A DNA stretch of 64,000 bases, taken from NCBI RefSeq assembly GCF_963576675.1, contig NC_088911.1, forward strand, positions 76,165,256 to 76,229,255, given 5' to 3'. The stretch is from Euphorbia lathyris. Its lineage: Eukaryota; Streptophyta; Magnoliopsida; Malpighiales; Euphorbiaceae. The translations under genes and the position numbers were made by a program. Position 1 is the stretch's first letter. Every line of letters begins with the position of its first letter. The notes beneath the pieces were generated by a model. It had not been told where the DNA came from. It saw only the letters and a program-made list of their open reading frames with translations, and searched no databases. This document shows positions 19,919 to 31,352 of the stretch, piece after piece.

Positions 19919-22900
19919 TGTTAGACGAGGTGCCGCGGCCTAATCTCTCGGGCGGACCGGGGGGTGGACAACCTCATGGCGACGTAAGCGGTGATTGGCG
20001 CCGAAAGCAACCAATCGTGGAATCAAGCTGCTCGGCAGGACCGGAGCTCGGAGATATGGAAGAGTCGCCACCCAGGAATGGGAAAATGAACACCGATCCC
20101 TTGCGGGAGACCGGTGTGGGTTCGGGAAACTTAGGTACGAGCCGAGAAGGCTAGCTCCTTTCCAGAGAAAGGCTACTAGGCACCCCGACATCGCCCGGTT
20201 ATGAACCACCAGCCTCCTACTCAGCATGTTAGGCGATAACGGACTAATCGTATACTTCTTTAAGTTTAAAATTCATTTGAAACCTTTTCTTTCTCTTTTT
20301 AGAAACCGTTTTGAGCATATATTATTGGAAAGCCACATTAGTAAAGAATCACCCATTTATATTATACATACACAGAGAAGGGGGAAGAAAGAAGTGGTTT
20401 ACGACTTTATTTAAATGTCATGCTGTGTGTTTACTCTATGCTAACTCATTTCCCCAAAATGAGTTCCTTTACATGGTTCGCACCTTAATCGCCGTTGGAA
20501 CGATTTAGGAGCGTTTTAAAACCCCGCTTGATGAAGTTCACCCGAATCGCCGTTGGAACGACTCGAGTGTTTGAAAACGTTAGGATAAAAACCTTTTAAT
20601 AGGAAAACATGATTAATCATACAAGTCAATTTTATTTTGTACAAACCCTTTTAGAAAATGATTCAAAAACTCTATTATTCACAAAGAAAACGATTTTAAT
20701 TACAATGTTCGCTTAATCCGCCTTTGGAACGGATTAAGGTTTTAAAACGTGATGTTTTGGAACCAATTTAGAAATATTAACAAAAATAACTCCATTTATT
20801 TACATTAGGAACCTCTAAAAATTCATTAGTGTAAATGATTAAATTGAAAACTCTCTTTTTGTGATTTATTTTCCCCTCTTACTTAATGGACTCTTTACCT
20901 ATTATGATTATAATAATAAACCCATTTAAACCAAGATTCACACTCAAATAAAACTCATTTGAAACCCGGGCCCATGGATGGGCCAAAGGAATAAAGAAAA
21001 CAATTTAAGCATATATATATACATTTAAATCAACAAGAGAATATGAGAATGAAAGTTAATAAAAAAGGGAACTATATAATACATGTATGAAAATACTAGA
21101 TATAATACATTTATACTTTAAAAATGTGAAAATAGTAAATAAATCTCATAAATAAGAAAATAATCTTTTATCCAAAATAGTTTCATATAATAATCAATAA
21201 CATAACCCATATACCCCAAAACTACATATATACATAACTAATATAGTTTTAAATATCAAAAATAACATATACCAATATCTACTAATTATTTCCCAAAATG
21301 CCCAAGTAAATAACCTTTAAAATAGGATCTAATATAACTCAAATGAATAAAAAAGAACATATATATACATATACTTATGTTTAAAAATTAAATAAAGAAT
21401 GATATACAAACATCCTAAATAATTATATACACTAAATATCTAAAATAGTTTGAAAAACATACATTACATAACTATACATATATATATTAAGGATTAAAAG
21501 CTTAAAAGTTAAGAAAAAGGGACTGAAATGGCATTTTTTACGTTTTGGCAGATTTACCGACGGAAAATCCGTCGGTAAACAGCAATTAGTGACAGAAATG
21601 GCAAATTACAGCAGCACTCCAATTATTTCCAGATTTATTCAAAAGCTTTAAATTAAATCTAATTCAACCGCCTTGGATTTCCGAACTACCAAAAATGGAT
21701 CATAGTCAATAACGGAAGTTCCTAAAACGATGTTTTTTATTTTAAAACATTATTTAGAAATTTCTTTTAGATCCAAAAAAAGCTTATAATCTCAACGTTT
21801 TTCGATACCCGAACTACCTTTTTATCGGATCATGGTTCGTATTGGGATATCAAAACGAGGTTTTTTATTTTAAAACAAAACCGAATTTTATTCAACACGA
21901 AACGAAAATTAAATAAATACGCTAATTAAATAAAACGTGACAAGATAAATGAATCACTAAATAAATAAAAACTATAGCATAAAAATAAATAGAAGGAGAA
22001 GATAAATAAAATAAAATAAAAGAGTCTAGTCCTCGGATAATACCTTAAATTCGGTATCTGACAGTCGAAGCCGATTGATTCCACGAGTCGCCTTCTTCCA
22101 TTTTTTATATTTTTTAGTAAAAATTTAACTTTAGGAAATTCGGAATTTTTGAGAAAAAAAATATTTTCCTCAAAAAAAATTCACTTTATATCTCTAAAAA
22201 TGTTTAGAGTGAGAAAGGCTCCAAAATTCCTCCCCTCCCTTCATTGGGATCCGTGCCCCCTTTTTATAGGGAAACGGGTCCCGGATCAATGGGCGACGCC
22301 CGAGTAAAATGGGGCATCGCCCAAAGCCGTTGGACGGCCGCCCAAGGCTTGTTGGGCGGCCGCCCAACGATTGTTGGGCGATCGTCCAACAGCGTTGGGC
22401 GAGCGCCCAACTGCCGTTGGGCGTCCGTCCGACGCGGTTGGGCGCTCGCGCCCGCCTACCGCTGGGCTTCCGCCTGACGCGGTCGGGCACTCGCTCAACG
22501 GCCGTCGGGGCGCGTCTTACATCGTGGGGCGTGCACGCCCCGCGGCTGTCGAGCTCGCGCTCCGCGTCGTCGGGCATTCATGCGTCCTGACCGCCGAACG
22601 CGTGTTTCGTGCTGCCGGGCGCACACGCCTCGCGGCTGACGAGCGCGCGTCCCGTGTCGTCAAGCTCGTGTCTTGCTCGTACACCGAGCGCGAACCATTC
22701 GTGGTTGGATGCGTGCGTCCGACAGACGTCGAGCGCGCGCTTCGCGTCGTCGAGCGGGCGTCCGACTGTCGTCGAACGCGCGCCAGCCGCCGCTAAGCAC
22801 TCGTACCGTGCCGTTAAGCATTCGCGAGCTATCCGATCGACAACAGCGACCGACCGTAACTTATTTATTTTATTTATTTATTATTATTATTTTTTCTTTT

Positions 22901-22977
22901 TGAAACTTTCAGAATCAATTGCTTCCACCGTCTTGTTTCCAGGTTTTCGTCACAGGTCCTCCGACTCGGTGTCTACA
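19919..22977 (-). repeat. 3' LTR of the Tat element (left copy)
   Basis: About 3.06 kb, nearly the same as 36718-39717. It contains three copies of an (A)ATCGCCGTTGGAACGA-type motif (20488, 20550, 20719), a perfect 12-bp-stem hairpin at 21553-21579 (TTTACCGACGGA/TCCGTCGGTAAA), and a GC-rich block at about 22310-22800 made of GTTGGGCG palindromes. That block is longer here than in the right LTR. Arg-rich ORFs in the block are composition artefacts. Confidence 0.93.
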
Positions 22978-22998
22978 GTTGCCCCTACTTTTCTATTT
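22978..22998 (-). promoter_or_regulatory. Polypurine tract of the Tat element
   Basis: On the minus strand, AAAATAGAAAAGTAGGGGCA lies directly before the 3' LTR start TGTAGACACC. It would prime plus-strand DNA synthesis and confirms the minus orientation. Confidence 0.75.
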
Positions 22999-23220
22999 TA
23001 ACAGTGATGTGTGTGTTTTGAAAACGTTTTTTGCTAACGTAACACATGCAATGTAAAACATATAAAAGTAAAAGACACGTAAAGAGTAGGAGGAAGCATA
23101 CCTGACCTTCGCGCTACGCGCTCTGGTGTTGTTCTCTGATTCCTTCCGTCGTCGCCTCTGGAGCGACCGTCGACGAATGTTCTTTTCTCAGAATCTAGCG
23201 TACGTTGGTTATGGGTAAGA

Positions 23221-24429
23221 ATGGCTCAAAAGCAATTTCGGTCTACGACCGTTAATGGGATGGCTCAAAAGTAACTCAAGTCTGCGACCGTGAGTAAGAT
23301 GGCTCAAAAGCGACCCTGGTCCACGACCGTGGGTAAAATGACTCAAAAGCAACCCCGGTCTGCGACCGTGAGTCAGATGGCTCAAAAGCAACTCCGGTCT
23401 GCGACCGTGAGTAAGATGGCTCAAAAGTAACCCTGGTCCACGACCGTGGGTAATATGGCTCAAAAGCGACCTTGGTCCACGACCGCGGGTGATATGGCTC
23501 AAAAGCAACTCCGATCTGCGACCGCGAGTCAGATGGCTCAAAAGCAACTCCGGTCTGCGACCGTGAGTCAGATGGCTCAAAAGCGACCTTGGTCCACGAC
23601 CGCGGGTAATATGGCTCAAAAGCGACTCCGGTCTGCGACCGTGAGTCAGATGGCTCAAAAGCAACTCAGGTCTGCGACCGTGAGTAAGATGGCTCAAAAG
23701 CAACCCTGGTCCACGACCGCGGATAAAATGGCTCAAAAGCAACCCTGGTCCACGACCGCGGGTAAAATGGCTCAAAAGCAACTCAGGTCTGCGACCGTGA
23801 GTAAGATGGCTCAAAAGCGACCCTGGTCCACGACCGCGGGTAAAATGGCTCAAAAGCAACTCCGGTCTGCGACCGTGAGTCAGATGGCTCAAAAGCAACT
23901 CAGGTCTGCGACCGTGAGTAAGATGGCTCAAAAGCGACCCTGGTCCACGACCGCGGGTAAAATGGCTCAAAAGCAACCCTGGTCCACGACCGCGGGTAAA
24001 ATGGCTCAAAAGCAACTCCGGTCTGCGACCGTGAGTAAGATGGCTCAAAAGCAACTCAGGTCTGCGACCGTGAGTCAGATGGCTCAAAAGCAACTCCGGT
24101 CTGCGACCGTGAGTCAGATGGCTCAAAAGCAACTCCGGTCTGCGACCGTGAATCAGATGGCTCAAAAGCAACTCCGGTCTGCGACCGGGAGTAAGATGGC
24201 TCAAAAGCGACCCTGGTCCACGACCGCGGGTAATATGGCTCAAAAGCAACTCCGGTCTGCGACCGTGAGTAAGATGGCTCAAAAGCAACTCAGGTCTGCG
24301 ACCGTGAGTCAAATGGCTCAAAAGCAACTCCGGTCTGCGACCGTGAGTCAGATGGCTCAAAAGCAACTCCGGTCTGCGGCCGTGAATCAGATGGCTCAAA
24401 AGCAACTCCGGTCTGCGACCGTGAGTAAG
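23221..24429. repeat. 39-bp tandem array, 31 complete units plus a partial one
   Basis: The unit starts ATGGCTCAAAAGCAACTCCG and is 39 bp, so both strands keep an open frame (13-residue repeats). Two variants alternate irregularly: one with GGTCTGCGACCGTGAGT, one with GGTCCACGACCGCGGGT. Both keep a GGTC-3-GACC hairpin with a different loop. It lies in the 3' untranslated part of the Tat element and upstream of the antisense gene's TATA box. The long ORFs here (351 aa plus, 431 aa minus) are most likely by-products of the period. Confidence 0.92.
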
Positions 24430-24787
24430 ATGGCACAAAAGCGGGGATTGTCTCTGGATTCTTCTACAACACTGTTGTCTGTATTTTCTTACTGGAGCTA
24501 GCATCTCGGAGGTTTAATGGGAACATGTTTTAGTCTGAAATGATATAGACTAATGATTGTTTTTCTGTTGACTGTCGTCTGTATTTTGACTGGTGTCACT
24601 GTTCTGTAAAAATTGACTGTTGTCTGGAGTTCATATCTTGACAATATTGGCTGCTGTCTGGGAGAAATGCAGGCTGAAACGGACTGCAAATCGGAGGTCT
24701 GTGCACCTAGTAATTAATTATTTACTTTTTACCTTTATGTCAAATCGTACCTTTTTCACTATTTACGGGAATGCCATTCCCTCTTAC
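24430..24787. other. Spacer between 39-bp array and antisense promoter
   Basis: Contains several CTGTTGTCTG/GACTGTCGTCTGT words (24470-24660) that suggest a degenerate second repeat. No gene. Confidence 0.4.
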
Positions 24788-24794
24788 TATATAA
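24788..24794 (+). promoter_or_regulatory. TATA box of the antisense PMD gene
   Basis: TATATAA, followed by a pyrimidine-rich CTCTCTTCTTTCTCTCTCT leader and the first ATG 80 bases downstream at 24875. Spacing and leader look like a normal plant RNA polymerase II promoter. It would drive transcription opposite to the retrotransposon. Confidence 0.65.
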
Positions 24795-24874
24795 GGTGGT
24801 GGGGTTTCATTTCAACCCCACACCTTCTCTCTCTTCTTTCTCTCTCTAGACTTTGATTTTGGATTATTCTCGGG

Positions 24875-27857
24875 ATGGATTTAGATGAAAGGGATGGCAC
24901 TAGAGGCATGGACGAGGTTTACGTAAACTTAGATAGAGTGGATCCCTTCCACGACCCTACAACGCATCTGAGCCGGACGCGCTGCAACGAGGTAAGTAAT
25001 TTCTCACTTTTATTTGATTCAAACTCCAGGCTTTAGCATTCCTATCCGAACATGATTTGCATGCTAACTTTTAGATTGCCTTAGAGGACTTTAGCTAGAA
25101 AACATGAATTTCTTCACTTACAAGTAACACTTGTTTATTTCTGTGTGAGAATGCGCGCTATATGCATGTGAATAGTGACACTACGAATTTATGCATGCTA
25201 ACAGTAAAAATAATGTGAATAGTAAAAACGTGAATAGTGCACGTGAATAGTGACCACTCAACTAATGCACGTGAATAGTGAGAACTTAACTAATGCATGT
25301 GAATAGTAAATTTAACTAATGCACGTGAATAGTGCACGTGAATAGTAGAACGTGAATAGTGCACGTGAATAGTAAAACGTGAATAGTGCACGTGAATAGT
25401 AAAAAATCGTGAATAGTGAAAACTTAACTAATGCACATGAATAGTAAAACGTGAATAGTGCACGTGAATAGTAAAAAATTGTGAATAGTGAAAACTTAAC
25501 TAATGCACATGAATAGTAAACTTAACCTATGCTCCTTGTCAATGCGGACGAGAGTTGATTAAAGAATTAACTAAACCTTACATGAGCGACCCTAAGGGAG
25601 AGACTTTTACAGCAAGTTGGCCCTAATTGACCAGATGTCTCTAGGTTAGATAATGAAAGAACGCCTAGTCTTAACGCGTCCTCATTGATTGCATGCTTTA
25701 GGAACTGTATTTAAATTTTCTTGTCTTGTTCTTTCTAGTTTATTGATATTTCTGGGACCACCGCCGAGATTCACTCGTGGTATGCTAGGCTGGGCGCCGC
25801 GGCGAGAGCCCGCGTGCGCGAGTTGGGCTTCGAGCCTTTTATTGCAGCGTTGCCCTGCACCAACGGGGTATGCGACCGTTTTGGCTTACGCGCCTTATGT
25901 GAGCGGTGGGTTGACTCGACCCACACTTTCCACCTTTCTTTCGGGGAGATGACCATCTCGCCCAGAGATTTTTCACTGTTGACAGGATTACGAGGGAGCA
26001 GCACTCCCGTTCCCTTTCATTTCGATATGATGCGACCACGGGTCGACCTCGCTAGGCTCGCTGCTTTGATAGGACCGGGAGTTCGCCCATGCGCCAAATC
26101 TACTCCGGCGAAGTTTATTTCCACCGCGAGCCTTTTGAGTCGGCGAGATTTTTGTGAGACCGACGATACCGACTTGGCGGTTCGTAGCTTCTTGGTATAT
26201 ACTCTGAGTGAGACGATTTTCCGCACGAAGGGCGGGAAGGTACACGTGGGTCTCATTCAGGCACTCAGCGATCTGGATGCGGCGGCTTCCTATGATTGGG
26301 CGGGGGCAGGCTTAGCTTTTCTCTACAAGTTTTTGGATCTGACTTGCCGGAAGCGCAAGGATTTCGGTGGTTACACCTTCGCTTTGCTGGTACGCGACGC
26401 CTTTTTGACTTGCCCGTCTTATCTTCTTTGCGTCTTTCACACTCCTAATCCTTGTTTTTACCGCAGGTGTGGGCGTATGAGAGGCATATTCTCCCCAGCC
26501 GGTCTCGACCTCGACCGAGAGTACCGAGGCCGCCTTTCATGACCCGATGGAGAGATTTTGACTTGAGCACCGAGAGGAGTCGGATGGTGCCGCGGCTCCT
26601 CGATTGGATCGACTCGCTGACCCTCAGACAGGTAGATTTTGCCTAGTCGTGCGAGATTTTTGTTTGAGTCTTTCTGACTTTCTCTTTGTGCATTTTTTAG
26701 ATTAAGTTCAGGTGGGACAACCTCGACTTCGGTCCCGATTATACATATGTTTCTATGATCCAGGAGCAGCAGTGTGTGCTCACCGGCCCCTACGTGCGGG
26801 CGTGGTATTTGGGGGACCGAGGCATCACCGGAGTTAGTGACGCATATTGGACACCGGGTGAGATCCCCGTCTCTATGTTTGCGGTGCGGACCATGCCCCT
26901 ATCGGTCGTTCGTCGGGACTTGTCTCGTCGGTTCGTTGGTAGAGCGGTGTGGGTTCACTCCGGGGGCCGCGAGCTTTACTTATCTACTCTGCTGAGCGTG
27001 AGGGATGCCCCAGCGGCAGCGATGGAGGTGGATCCGGTGGCAGATGTATTTTCGAGGGAGGTTGTTGCGGCAGTCTTTGGTCAGGAGGAGGTCCCGGTAA
27101 GTGGTTCCGCCCCCTTCTCATTTTACCATTTCATTCATGAGACGGTTAGAGGTTTTTATTGTGTGTTTTTTTTGCAGGAGGGATCCTGGAGGAGTGCCCA
27201 TTTATCCGATTTCTTTGACGGCACTCGAGCTCAGACGCCTGTGTGCGAGCAGCCCTACTATGTCGGCGAGTCCTCCAGCGCTGCCCGACCGGAGAGGTCT
27301 TCCCTAGGTGTGCCCCTACCAGACTACGGGAGAGACTTTGCCACGATTTGTTATGACGAGTTTGGGGCCGCTTATGCGGGATTCAAGGCGGCTCCTCCCA
27401 TCTTCTCTTCGAGGGTCCCATTTGATCCCTCAGACGCTTCGCTGACTACGAGGGAGACTTGTACGGATTACGTGGGGCTGTCTGGTTATCTCCGAGACCG
27501 CCTCAGCTTGCGCTGCACCGATCACCTGGTATGTATCATTATTTTACTTTAGTGTAGTGGAATGTATGCATGTATGTATGATTTATGTTCGTGCCTACGC
27601 TGCTTCTTATTTTTATCTGTTTTTCCTTTCTTTTGCTTTAGAGCGATCTGCATGCCCACGAGCGGAGGCAGAGCGAGTTGGTGCGGGAGGCCGACGCCCG
27701 GGTCGATCAGGTGTATCATGAGAGAAATGACCACTGGTCAGGGATGATGCGACGGGAGACTGAGGGTCGCCTTGCCGTCGAGGAGAGGGCGCGCGATGAG
27801 TCGATCGGACGCCTCGCTGCCGAGGAGAGAGCACGGGTCGCCGATGAGAGAGCATGA
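24875..27857 (+). CDS. Antisense PMD (plant mobile domain) gene inside the Tat element, six exons
   Basis: Exons read by eye: 24875-24991, 25739-26389, 26467-26631, 26701-27096, 27178-27528 and 27642-27857. All five introns are GT-AG and phase 0; the product is 631 residues. The PMD core is in exon 2: ERWVDSTHTFHLSFGEM followed by TISPRDFSLLTGL, then AGAGLAFLYKFLDL continuing into exon 3 (VWAYERHILPSRSRP). The C-terminus is Arg/Glu-rich and probably helical. The TGA at 27855-27857 looks like a CGA change, since the frame continues 33 more codons to a TAG at 27957. Some Tat-lineage elements are reported to carry extra ORFs, including PMD-like ones. Role unknown; a function in the element's biology is inference only. 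Confidence 0.85.
25165..25520 (+). repeat. GTGAATAGT/CACGTG repeat in intron 1 of the antisense PMD gene
   Basis: About twenty GTGAATAGT-type words, seven of them preceded to form GCACGTGAATAGT and so containing the palindrome CACGTG. A longer phrase with CTTAACTAATGCACRTGAATA recurs. CACGTG is the G-box/E-box core bound by plant bZIP and bHLH factors, so the intron could be regulatory; this is inference. Confidence 0.7.
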
Positions 27858-27959
27858 GTTGCTGATGAACGAGCGCGAGCTGCCGAGGAGGCACTATCTG
27901 CGGAGTGGGAATCACACTTGAGAGATTTTGAAGACTATTGGGATTTCCCTCCGTATTAG

Positions 27960-28409
27960 GCTCGTTATGTATTGCTTTGTAGCTTTTATTGGAGTTTCCC
28001 CGCTGTATAGCTGATGTATAGGGAGTGGGGTGGATAGTAGGTAGGCTTTTTGTGAAAAGTAGGATAGGAAATGTATAACTCGTGATTCATATTACCATGC
28101 ATTCAGTAGATTATGATGATTCCAATCATTCTCGTCAAATATATTCATGCCTTTATTTATTTACAAATAACAGAAATACTTAGTCTCTTATACATTGTTT
28201 TTGTAATTGCTCAAGTCATAACTATTGTTACCAGGACCCGCCTTTCGGTTTTCGGATCCCAGCGATTTTTCTCCTCTCCTTTTACTATCCCGGAATTTTT
28301 AAATGAGTGCCCTTTCGGGTTTTCACCCATTGGGATTTCCCTCATTGTTGCATAGGTCGCCCTCTGCGGGTTTTCAACCTATCGGGAATTTTTCTTTCTT
28401 TTTTTTTTT
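27960..28409. other. Convergent 3' spacer between antisense PMD gene and pol
   Basis: The two transcripts would end here facing each other. 28230-28400 holds two to three degenerate copies of a GCCCTTTCGGGTTTTCACCC / TTGGGATTT phrase. No further gene seen. Confidence 0.5.
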
Positions 28410-31349
28410 TTACGAAAAGTATTTCTTAAGCCTATCCAGGTTGGTAGGTTCGGAGAATTCCATGCCGTCCATTGTAGTTAACTTCACCGCTCCTTTGTTT
28501 AGTATCTTCTTCACGACGAATGGCCCTTCCCAGTTAGGCCTAAACTTCCCCCTTGGGTCAGTGTGCGTCACATGGATCTGTTTCAGCACTAAATCTCCTT
28601 CTTTGATAGGGCTGGTCTTGACTTTTTTATTGAAAGCCCGAGCCATTCTTCTCTGGTATAACTGTACATGGTAAAGCGCTTCCATCCTTTTTTCGTCAAC
28701 TAGAGCCAACTGCTCACATCGCCTCTTCACCCATTCCGCCTCGGGAATTTCTGCCTCCACTGCGATTCTCAATGATCGCTTTTCGATCTCAATCGGCAAG
28801 ATTGCTTCTGTTCCATACACCAAAGAGAATGGCGTTGCCCCAGTTGAGGTTCTAATTGTCGTGCGATAAGCCCACAACACGAGGGGGAGGTGCTCATGCC
28901 AATTCCGATGTGATTCCACCATTTTTACGAGAATCCTCTTAAGGTTCTTATTAGCTGCTTCTACTGCTCCATTAGCCTGGGGACGGTACGGAGAAGACCT
29001 GTGATGTTCAATGCCATATTCTCAGAAAAGATTTCTTACTTCCCCCTGAAACTGGACCCCGTTATCCGTAATCATGTGATGAGGCACTCCAAACCTGGTG
29101 ATCAAGTGTTTTTCAATGAACTTTCTCATCTGCTTGGACCCCAGTTTGCTAAACGACTCTGCTTCTACCCACTTGGTGAAGTAATCGATGGCGACAGCAA
29201 TAAACTTATGTCCATTTGAAGCGTTAGGCCTTACTTCGCCGATGATGTCAATGCCCCAAGCAGCGAATGGCCAAATAGGTGCTAGCACATGTAGTTCTAT
29301 GGCCGGAAGATGACTGCAATCACCGTGGATTTGACAATCCTGGCATTTCTTTGCATACTTGTTACAATCTCTTTCCATGGTGAGCCAATAGAAGCCTTGC
29401 CTAATAATTTTCTTAGCTAGTAATGCTCCCCCCATATGGGCTCCACAAATTCCTGAATGTACTGATTCCATTACCTCACGGGCTTCTCCCGCATCCAAGC
29501 ATCTTAGTTGTAATCCATCCATGTGCCTTTTGTAAAGCAAGTCGTTGTGGATGACGAACTGACGAACTAGCCTTCTAATCACAGCTTGATCCCTAGGTTC
29601 TGACTCCGCCGGATATGTTCCATCTTTCATGAAGTTCACGATATCGAAATACCACGGTTTTTCATCTGCCCCTAACAGCATTACGTCTTCGTAGCACGGT
29701 TTGTGAGATCTTCTCAATACCAACGGTTTCGAAGCAAGGTTCCGGGGATTGTCCCAAACTGACACCAAAGTGGCCAAGGCATCCGCCGCCTGGTTCTGTG
29801 CTCGAGGAATATGATAGAAACGGCATTCTTTGAATCTTTGTGCCAACCCTTCTAGCTGATCGAGGTACGGACGTAGTCTTTCTTCTCTTACCTCCCAGTT
29901 TCCTTGTGCCTGTTCGATGATCAACTTTGAGTCACCCCAACTTTCGACATATGACGCTCCCAGTGCCGCTAATGACTCTAAACCATAAATGCACGCTTTA
30001 TATTCGGCCATATTATTAGTGAGAGGGAAGGATAACTTCTTGGCCATCGGGATCCTTTCTCCTTCCGGTGAGGTAAGTAGTACTCCTACTCCGGCTCCAT
30101 TCGAATTAACTGCTCCGTCGAAGAACATTTTCCACGGTATAACTTCGATTGCGTTCAAGTGCTCATCGGGGAAATCATAGTTCGTCTCCTCTTCCTCTGC
30201 ATTCAGGGGTTGGTTGGCCAGAAATTCTGCCACGGCCCTCCCTTTGATAACCTTCTTCGTCACATATTCAATGTCAAACTCGGACAAAAGCAACAACCAT
30301 CTGGCTAACTTCCCCATTAAGGATGGAGTTCGGTATAGATACTTCACGGGGTCCATCCGAGAAATAATGATCACTTTATACGTTTGGAAATAGTGCCGTA
30401 GTTTCTTTGTCAACCATAATACTGCCACACATGTCTTTTCGATCATGTTGTACTTGAGCTCGTACTCCAGGAATTTCTTACTCAAATAATACACCGCGTG
30501 CTCCACACCGGTGTCTCCATCTTGAGCCAACATTGCCCCAATGGATCGCTCCTCAATTGCTACATAGAGGAGAAGCGGCTTTCCCAGTTTAGGCGGTCTC
30601 AGCACTGGCGGATTAGACAAATAGTTCCGGACGCTCTCCAGAGCTTGCTGACACTTATCATTCCAAGTAGCGGGTTGGTCTTTCCTTAGCAACTTAAAGA
30701 TTGGCTCGCAGATTGCGGTGAGTCTCGCTATGAACCGACTGATATACTGAACCTGCCCCAGAAACCCTCTCACTTCCTTCTCATTTTTCGGCGCTGGCAT
30801 CTCCTGTATAGCCTTCACTTTATTAGGATCCACCTCGATTCCCTTATTTCCGATTATATAGCCTAAGATTTTCCCCGACGAAACACCGAAAAAGCACTTC
30901 TTCGGGTTTAACCTTAGCTTGAATTCTGCAATTCGGGCCAAAAACTTCTCGAGCGCGGCAAAATGTCCTTCTCTTGTCTCTGATTTGACCATCATATCGT
31001 CCACGTAGACTTCTACCTCCTTGTGTATCATATCATGGAACAGTGCTGTGGCCATTCGCTGATAAGTTGCCCCGGCATTTTTCAAACCAAACGGCATTAC
31101 TCTGTAACAGTATGTCCCCCACTCGGTTGTGAATGAGGTTTTTGCTTTGTGCTTTTCGGCCATCTGAACTTGCATGTAGCCCATGAAACCGTCCATATTC
31201 GTGTGTAAGATGCTTGACGCTGCACTGTCGATCAATACGTCGATATGAGGCAATGCGAACTCATCCTTGGGGCATGCCTTGTTAAGATCTCTATAATCAA
31301 CGCACATCCGCACTTTGCCGTCCTTTTTTGCGATTGGCACCACATTTGC
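28410..31349 (-). pseudogene. pol: Tat-type Pol: RT - RNase H - second RNase H - integrase
   Basis: Same frame as the gag part but separated from it by TAG (31350-31352) and interrupted by TGA (29022-29024). RT: VPIAKKDGKVRMCVDYRDLN, MPFGLKNAGATYQR and the catalytic YVDD near 30995. A retroviral-type RNase H follows (DGDTGVEHAVYYLSKKF region). A second, archaeal-like RNase H (FFDGAVNSNGAGVGVLL, NNMAEYKACIYGL, GDSKLII) marks the Tat lineage. Integrase: HHCC region (CQDCQIHG), then WGIDIIGE, TDNG and ANGAVEAANK carrying the D, D and E. No protease precedes the RT. Otherwise every catalytic motif is present, so the copy appears disabled only by stops. Confidence 0.9.
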
Positions 31350-31352
31350 GAC

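Noticed and set aside
22194..22796. Arg/Ala-rich ORFs in the LTR (also 39042-39536)
   Set aside because: They are produced by the CpG-rich palindromic block in both LTRs; frames are not kept consistently between the copies.
23221..24429. CRISPR-like regular array
   Set aside because: The units are directly contiguous with no unique spacers, and the context is a plant retrotransposon.
23209..24504. Two long repeat-containing ORFs (351 aa plus, 431 aa minus)
   Set aside because: They arise because the repeat unit is 39 bp and stop-free in these frames; no start context or non-repetitive domain supports a protein.
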